Of a stretch of DNA of 64,000 nucleotides, positions 57,601 through 64,000 are shown piece by piece. Below the pieces are notes generated by a model, which saw nothing but the letters and a program-made list of their open reading frames with translations, had not been told where the DNA came from and made no database searches. The position numbers and the translations under genes are program-made. Every line of letters starts with the position of its first letter. Positions within the stretch are counted from its first letter, which is position 1. The DNA lies in NCBI GenBank assembly GCA_003116995.1, contig BDSL01000006.1, forward strand, positions 1,302,001 to 1,366,000, written 5' to 3'. The stretch is from Yamagishiella unicocca. Taxonomy: Eukaryota > Chlorophyta > Chlorophyceae > Chlamydomonadales > Volvocaceae.

Positions 57601-58932
57601 TCTAGAGCTGCACATGGAGCATCGGGCAGCAGAGCCAGTGGCGGGTCCGGGACCTCCTCAGCTGCAGCTGGTGGCGTAGGGGGGGCAGCACTGACAGCGC
57701 TTGCTCGGATGGGCAGCGATTGCAGCAGCAGCGGTGGAGTAGGAGCTGGAAATGGTGCAAGTATTCGCGCTGGACATGCGACCAGAAATCACGCCGGCGT
57801 CGTCACGCAACGCCGCACGCCAGCGCCTACGCTCAGTTCTGGTGCAACTAACAGCGTTGCAGTGGCCGGGCGTGCTGTTGCGTCGAGGGAGGCAGGTTTG
57901 CCGCTCGTGGCGTCCGCAGGCGACGACAGTGTTGGGGCGTCCGGCGACAACTTCTCAGGGCGATATCACGCAGCCCAAACTCGCACCGCTGCGATGGCCT
58001 ACCCATCGCCTACGTTCGGGGACGGCGACGACGAAGTCAACTTCGCGTCCATCCGGCCTAGTTTCATTGATACTCCGGACATGCACCACTTCAAGGAAGT
58101 CCTCCGCACAGCTGGCGACACCAAACTGACAAGCATGGCGGCACGCAACGAGTCCCCTGCGCAGTCCCTGACGTCGGTTGCTAACCCGTCGTCGTCAGCT
58201 GCTGGAGCCTCGCAGCGGGTTGTTTCGATAGCCCCCACTGTCACGTCGTTGCCACAGAACGGCGGCAGCAGGCGCTACGGTGGCCAAGCGGCAGCACCTT
58301 CAGCAGCTGCGTATGGCGATGGCATGGCGGCGCAATACGCAAGCTACTGCGCGGAAGGCCCCTCGCATGATGAAACGGGTGGTTCCGTTGAGGAAGATGG
58401 GTCCAGCGCTATCGATGGACCGGTCAGCAGCGCTGAGGCCGATTCTGCGACGAGCAGCGCTATAAGGGATACAGCTGCCCGTCGCAGCGCTTCTCGCGAC
58501 AGCGAGCTGGCCAACGGGGCTGGCGACGCGTCCGTATCGGTCGCCGTGACAACAAGAGGAGAGTGCGCGTCGGACGCTGTCGTTGACCCTGCCGAAAGCG
58601 CCGCACATGCGCTCGCCAGGCGCAGTGCTAGCGGCCTCAGCAACGGGGAATCCAACGCGGGCTATGACTCAGTGGCGGACTCTGTCTCCGTGTCGCAACA
58701 CCGCCAGAAGCACTGGGTCAACTGGATGGCACAATCGGTGGTGTCGATGGGGATGTCTTACGCGGGCTCTTCCCGCGTCATGCGCACGGGTTCCGGGAAA
58801 CCTGCACCAACCGTCGCGCGCGCCAGCAAGGTGCCCGCGGAGCCGAGCACGAGCTACATCAGCGTCAATCAGCGGGTGCCGCAGTCGGTCGCCGAGGAGT
58901 CAAGCGAAGGTCTGTACAAGCGCTGGGGGTAG
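54657..58932 (+). CDS. PLAC8-domain protein with a long disordered tail
   Basis: Eleven exons (54657-54708, 54775-54824, 54891-54914, 54992-55086, 55161-55229, 55307-55369, 55464-55609, 55743-56156, 56409-56668, 56783-56825, 56960-58932) join in phase to 1062 residues. Residues 10-160 form a PLAC8 cysteine-rich domain. It contains CFSYEDPTTYERVGVKLFLQ, ACICPAAVLAANASLLDG, a hydrophobic segment VCGVLCMGLPVVYTENLI, RIRHKYGLQHPSSCSEIGAG and CCYPCSIFHAHTYL. PLAC8 proteins are small membrane proteins linked to organ size, metal transport or calcium flux. The remaining 900 residues are Ser-, Ala- and Gly-rich with no domain, ending SSEGLYKRWG. The early exons are very short (8 codons in exon 3) and one intron appears to have a GC donor, so the 5' model rests on motif continuity and phase. 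Confidence 0.75.
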
Positions 58933-60108
58933 CTGGAGTCACTGAGCCTGTGGCACAGTTCGGCATGGTCACGCAATTGTCGGCGACGCCCTGCTGTAGT
59001 GACCCTGTCGTATGATTGAAAGTGCAGAGAAAAATTGTATGAGCCGTGTTATAATTCGGGGCAAAATAGACAGATTTACGGCGTGCTTTGATGGCTGCAC
59101 GCAATCGCCTACGCCCCATGACGGTATGGGTGCATAACGGCTCACGCTATATTGCAGTGGTGGGGTTGTACGGGCAGGCGGATAGGGGCATGGTGGACAG
59201 GAAACGGACCTCATTTCCGAAGTGCAGCGATTGAGCGTATGCTGGCGTGAAGTGTACAGCAGGTCTTGTTTACGATGTGGGATTAGGGGCAGCGAGCATG
59301 TCCTCCTCTTGACGACACATAGCACAGGTAGTAGTTACCGCAAGGGTGATTAACAATAGGCGGCACCAACTTGGGGTCGACTAGGGCAGGCGCAACCAAA
59401 AAAGCATCTGTTCGACTGCATGCCGATTATGACATCGCCTTGACCGTTGGACAGTCATGCTTGACAAATGCAGCTATAAGGCAGCTATGTACATATAGTT
59501 TAACAACGCTCGGCACATCGATGGCGTATTCATAAGGTTGTACACGCAGGTACAGTCAGAGACTCTCATTTCCGAAGACAAGTACCAGCAAGTACCCCCG
59601 ACCGCTCTCCCCGACAGCATATTTGCACCGGGCAGAACCCAGCATATAACGCCCACTGACACGTGAGACCATTGAGGCCCGTACCGCAGGCCCAAGAGCA
59701 ACAAGGAGACGTGGTGTGAATGTATGGGTGAGGCATGTCATGTGCAACCAGCGTCCAGCGGTTGGAATGCATGGGCCTGAACGTCAAGTGCAATAGCCAG
59801 GGTCCTTAAATTCCAGTGCTGGTATAACATCTGGACTCGTGCAGCTCAGACGCAGCAGAGGCAACGCGGGCTTGGATTAAACGTGAAGGGCTACGTACGG
59901 CAGGATATTTGCGGGATTGCCCCTGGATTGCGTACCGCAGGACGAGTTTCGCCAGCGAGTAGAAAGTATCGGTGGGTAGGCCCGTAAGGAGCGGACAAAT
60001 TACGAATTTTATTTTGGAATTACATACCGCTGCTCAGAAGCCTCTCGCCACTGTAGATGTAGATACACTCGAAATCACAGGAACAATCGACGCCAACCCT
60101 ATGCAAGC
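58933..60108. other. Intergenic stretch
   Basis: It holds no supported exon and I found no TGTAA. Open frames on the minus strand near 59474-59793 have no domain and overlap each other in different frames. Confidence 0.5.
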
Positions 60109-63100
60109 ATGACAGCCGCGAAACATACTCTGAGACCAGAATCTAAGCTTTCCGGGAAAATCTTTAAGTTGGGTCCTTTGCAACCACCTCGCGCACAGCA
60201 CGTCAAGTCGCCTGGTGCGTTTTCCGGTCTTTTACGATGGCCTATGCGCCATGACTACACAAGTAGGTCAAAAACACTGCCCGGAGTCCGCCAGTTTCCT
60301 CGTGATCGTCCGTCGGTGGCGACTTCCAGTAACGCCGGCGCCATGGGAGACCTGGGACAGACGGACACCGCAGCAGAGCTCTCCGAAAGACTGGAGAAGC
60401 TCGAAGCGGAGGAGAAGGTGCGACATGACGCGGTGTTTCAAGGGAAATTTGGGAAGGGCACAAGGGACGGAGACACCAGCACGACCCCCAGAACTTGCGT
60501 ACAACCCCAAGCCATATCGGCCACCCTAAAGCCCGCCCCGTTCCCGCACCACCCCGCCCTGCCCTTCCTGCAGCTGGCCGCCAAGCGCTTCCGCGCCCTC
60601 GCCCCCTACCTCGTGCCCGCCCCCAACCACGGCATCATCGGCAGCTCCCGGTACAGCGACCGGCTCCGGCGGCAAGTCGTGGCGGCCGCCCGCGACACCG
60701 CCAGGCGAGTGGCGTGACATCCTGGAATGTAAGGCTTGTTGTCCGAACGGCTGTCTAAAGCTATCGGTCCGGCATGCGAAATGCGATGTGCAGGAAGGCG
60801 GTGCTGGTGTTTGGTGAGCCGGGGCTGCAGAAGTCAAACGTGGCGGCCCTCGTCCACTTTGGCGGCCCCTCCCGCGTGACGCCCATGGCCTCCCTGGACT
60901 GCACCCGCCTGGACGCGGCGGGCGGGGAGCTGTTCGGGCGGGGCGAGAAGGCGGGGCTGGTGGAGGTGGTGGGCAACGGCACGCTGCTGCTCAGGAACGC
61001 GCACAAGGTAGGCCACCTGGACGCTGGGAGCTGGGGGCTTGCTGGCAGCTGGTGCCAAGGGTGGTGGGTTGGGAGGCCTTTCACTTCGGGGCCGGGATCC
61101 AATCAAAAGGGTGAAAGCGGCAGGTATCGAATCCGAATTATGGACGTGGTGGAGGTTCCGTGAATCAGGCGTCAAGATGCATTATATGCTGCACCCCGCA
61201 CCGCCCGCTGTCCCCCGAAACTCCCCCCCCCCCGGCTAGCTGTTCGCAGCTGCCCCCGCCGCTGCTGCCGAAGCTCATCCGGCTGTGCTCCGAGGGGACG
61301 TACCGGCGCGCACCGGGGGCCCCCACCGGGTCGGACTCCGGGCTGCCCGCGCCGCTCTCCAGGGAGGGAGACGACAACCCGCCGGACAACCTGCCGCCGC
61401 TGCGCCGCGCCAAGTGCCGCGTCATCATGACATCAAACCGTCAGGTGCGGAAAAACTCCGGCGGTGCCGTACACGGAGGGCGTACACAGGGGAGGGGCGG
61501 TTTGCGCCGTTGTGGATCGCGCGTCCCGCAACGTACAACTGGCAGCAGCCCCCGCGTCACGTGTGTTGTTATTGTTGGTCTTGGAGATCTGTTTTGGAAT
61601 CGAGATCCAAATCCACCAGCCTGGCCGGTAGTCGTTGCCCACCCTTCCCGACCCGCCCCATCCCACCCCTTACTGCAGCTGCCACAGCTCGACGACAAGG
61701 TGGCCACCGTCATCAAGGTAGCTCCAGGGGGGGAAGGTGCTGCCGTGTGGCTTTGGGAATTTGCAGGATGTGCGCATGCTGTAAGGCCGTCCGGTTTCTT
61801 AGGGGACGGGCCTGGGCTGGGGCAGTGCCGCATCCTCGCTTCCTCACCTCGTACCCTCACTCGTCCGGTTGGCGCACATCATGGGCTCTACCGCCGCATC
61901 CTGGGCTCCACTCAGAACCTAACCGGCCCAAAACCCTAAAACCCTAAAACCTAAAACCCTGCCGCGCCCGCAGGTCTCGTATGCAGGGCGCTGCGCGCCT
62001 CCGCGCTCTCCCCAACATCTTCCTTCCGTTGCGTCCAGCGCCGCCCTGCTCCGCCGCCCGCAGGTCCCCCCCCTCCGCCTCCGTCCCTCCGACGTCAAGG
62101 ACCTGCAGCGCTACTACCTGACCCAGATGGCTGGCAGCCAGGGCAGCTCCGCCACCTCCTCGCCGCGCATGGTGGTCACGCCCGCGGCTGTACGACAGCT
62201 GGAGAGCTACGGCTGGCCGGGGAACATCATGGTGGGGTATACGGGAAGGGGGCGGATTGGCGGGGAAAAAAAGGTATAAGGGCCCAGGTGGCTTAGGGGT
62301 TGGCTGGCGCGCCGAGTCCCTCGCTCCTCTGCCTCGGCGGCCTCCACTTCGCCTGCTCGGTGTATGCCCTGCCCTTCGCTTGATGGGTTGTCCCGCTCCT
62401 TCCCGCCCATCGCAACGTCCGGGGGACAGGAGCTGCAACTGGTGGTGGAGCGGGCGGTGCTCCAGGGAGGGGAGGCGGCGGCGGCGCTGGGCGGCCGCCT
62501 GACTGAGGAGGTGTTTTGGTTCGCCAAGCAGGTGGGTTGGCAGGGACGGGAGCAGGTGGGGTGGGTTGGCGGGGGTGGGTCATGGTGAGGGGGTTGGAAA
62601 AAAGGCATTGCTGGTGAGGGAGTCGGAGGGGTTGGTTCTCCAGAGGGAACCGCTCGCCCAACGCCCGACGCCGGCCCTGGCCCCCTGCTGTCCCTCCCTG
62701 GCCCCCTGCTGTCCCTCCCTGGCCCCCTGCTGTCCCTCCCTGGCCCCCTGCTGTCCCTCCCTGGCCCCCTGCTGTCCCTCCCTGGCCCCCTGCTGTCCCT
62801 CCCTGGCCCCCTGCTGTCCCTCCCTGGCCCCCTGCTGTCCCTCCCTGGCCCCCTGCTGTCCCTCCCTGGCCCCCTGCTGTCCCTCCCTGGCCCGCACCTC
62901 GAAGGCCAAGGACCGCTTCCGCCTCAACCTGCTGGCCCGCTACCCGCCCCTGCGCAAGCTGCTGCGCTCGGAGCTATGGCCCGACGCCATCAACTTCAAG
63001 TGAGCAGGGGTGCAGGGGACAAGGCTCTGCCGTTTTCTTGCCCGTCCCGGCTGCTTTCACCCCCCTGGGGCGTTCGTACACCCACGCAAGGGTGTACGGA

Positions 63101-63844
63101 GTCACGGCTGGATGTGTGCCGTACACTCAAACCCGAACCCATCTGATTCGCGCCCCAACCTGCCCCCCCCCCACCGCACTCAGGTTCACCGCATACGTGT
63201 ATCCGGTCATCGTGGCGCTGCTGCTGTGGGGTCCGCAGGTGGGGATGGGTGCGGTGGAGGGGCGGCGGCTGCGGAAGTGCGGCCACGGCGGCTCCAGCTT
63301 CAGGGCCCCAGCAGCTGCTCGGGGAGGGGAGAGCTTTGAGGAAGAGGGAGGGGAGAGGAGGGCAGCCACGCGGCCGCACTACCCACGCCGCGCACCCAGC
63401 CCCAGCACGCGCAGGCAATCCACCCGCACGTTTGCCCCTCCGCTCCATTTCCTAGTCAGTACCGACCCACGGGCTATCCGCCCATACCCTCCACTTAACC
63501 CCACCTCCTCCTCCTCCTCCTCCTCGCCCTCCTCCTCCTTTTCGCGCCAACGGTTTTCATGCCACCCATCCTCCTCAGTAAACCTCGCCGTCACCACCCT
63601 CCTCTTCTTCGTGTGCCCAATACGGCTCCTTCGCCACCCCCACGCCCGCAGGACCGGCTGCACAACCCCGCGCTGGCCGTGTTTTGGGACTACTGGTGGC
63701 CTCTGGTGTTCGTGTCGTTCCCGCTGCTGGGCCGGGTGTGGTGCGCGGTGTGCCCCTTCATGATCTACGGGGAGCTGGTGCAGCGCTGGCGGACCAGCCC
63801 GGCGGGGGGGGCGGCGACGCTGCTCAAGTGGCCGCGGGAGGAGG
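60109..63844 (+). CDS. Degenerate sigma-54-type AAA+ domain fused to a polyferredoxin-like membrane segment (3' end outside window)
   Basis: Ten exons are visible: 60109-60417, 60574-60704, 60794-61007, 61250-61444, 61679-61717, 62064-62231, 62430-62531, 62905-62999, 63184-63238 and 63652-63844. They give 500 residues before a gtgggt donor. The first 100 are basic and Ser-rich, like a transit peptide. Next comes a fold matching bacterial sigma-54 activators: GIIGSSRYSDRLRRQV, a Walker A remnant GEPGLQKS at 154-161, ELFGRG, GNGTLLLRNAHK, CRVIMTSNR, VPPLRLRPSDV and YGWPGNIMELQLVVERAV. The GAFTGA loop that touches sigma-54 is missing. Walker B has RN in place of DE, and the arginine-finger region is shortened. 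Then follow two or more membrane helices and RVWCAVCPFMIYGE with C467 and C470, as in NosR/NapH-type iron-sulfur membrane proteins. The segment 60418-60573 could also be read through in frame. One intron appears to start with GC. Confidence 0.8.
61929..61960 (+). repeat. CCCTAAAA telomere-type motif in an intron
   Basis: aaaaccctaaaaccctaaaa and cctaaaaccct form about three copies of CCCTAAAA, the complement of the Chlamydomonas telomere repeat TTTTAGGG. They lie in the intron 61718-62063 of the last gene. Confidence 0.7.
62677..62886 (+). repeat. 21-bp pyrimidine-rich minisatellite, ten perfect copies
   Basis: ctggccccctgctgtccctc plus c is repeated ten times without visible change. It ends 18 bases before the acceptor at 62904. 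The unit contains no AG. The frame through it encodes LAPCCPS ten times and is open into the following exon, but the better reading is an intron. Confidence 0.92.
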
Positions 63845-64000
63845 GTGGGTCGGTGGTTGGGTAGGACGCATGTGGGGGGCCTGGGGTGGGCGGAAGGCCA
63901 AGATGGGGGGCCCCGTGGAGTTATTGAAAATTTTGAAATGGAGTAGGAAGGGCGCCCGCAGGCGCAGCGGTCTCTCCAGTCATGGTGTAATGGTTTCCAA
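63845..64000 (+). other. Start of an intron cut by the window end
   Basis: It begins gtgggt at 63845 in the last gene. No acceptor followed by a continuing frame is seen before 64000. Confidence 0.5.

Noticed and set aside
59474..59793. Three overlapping minus-strand frames of 63-76 codons
   Set aside because: They overlap in different frames, lack motifs and have no splice or poly(A) context.
62566..63003. Open frame encoding ten LAPCCPS repeats joined to the next exon
   Set aside because: The preceding exon ends cleanly at 62531 before gtgggt, and the first AG after the repeat gives the right phase, so the repeat is better explained as intron.

Overview
The window is nuclear DNA of a green alga, most likely a chlamydomonadalean (volvocine-type) species. 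The evidence is very high GC, genes split by many short GT-AG introns, exons rich in Ala, Gly, Gln and Pro runs, TGTAA poly(A) signals downstream of several stop codons, and plastid or mitochondrial transit-like N-termini on some proteins. I see no prokaryotic operons, rRNA, tRNA or CRISPR array. All gene models were built by hand from splice signals, reading phase and protein motifs. Each exon chain closes in frame, but first exons are the weakest part.

Layout. 1-972 is a palindromic and duplicated fragment of a coiled-coil gene. About 1.1-4.4 kb holds no gene I can support. 4.4-6.9 kb (+) is an unknown protein. 7.65-11.2 kb (+) is a trans-polyprenyl (solanesyl/decaprenyl) diphosphate synthase. 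12.3-17.6 kb (+) is an auxilin-like J-domain clathrin-uncoating factor. 18.4-20.1 kb (-) is a Tim44-like protein that converges on auxilin. 21.7-25.2 kb (+) is a plastid-type NAD glycerol-3-phosphate dehydrogenase. 26.5-27.6 kb (+) is a small protein resembling Mediator subunit 11. 29.2-32.1 kb (-) is an unrecognised 434-residue protein. 33.5-36.8 kb (+) is a protein with an N-myristoylation-type start and RPxSA repeats. 37.8-43.4 kb (+) is a major facilitator transporter with a very large central loop. 45.6-52.9 kb (+) is the nuclear exosome ribonuclease Rrp6/EXOSC10. 54.7-58.9 kb (+) is a PLAC8 protein with a long Ser/Ala-rich tail. From 60.1 kb to the window end (+) lies a truncated gene that joins a degenerate bacterial-type sigma-54 AAA+ domain to a membrane segment with a CxxCP motif.

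The genes are independent eukaryotic units and do not form one pathway. The most unusual is the last: a sigma-54-activator-like ATPase fold in a eukaryote, without the GAFTGA loop and Walker B acidic residues, fused to polyferredoxin-like transmembrane helices. Other points of interest are dispersed short repeat families that lie mostly in introns, intronic minisatellites including an AG-free pyrimidine array beside a splice acceptor, interstitial telomere-type motifs, three putative GC-AG introns and a low-GC island near 32.5-33.0 kb.
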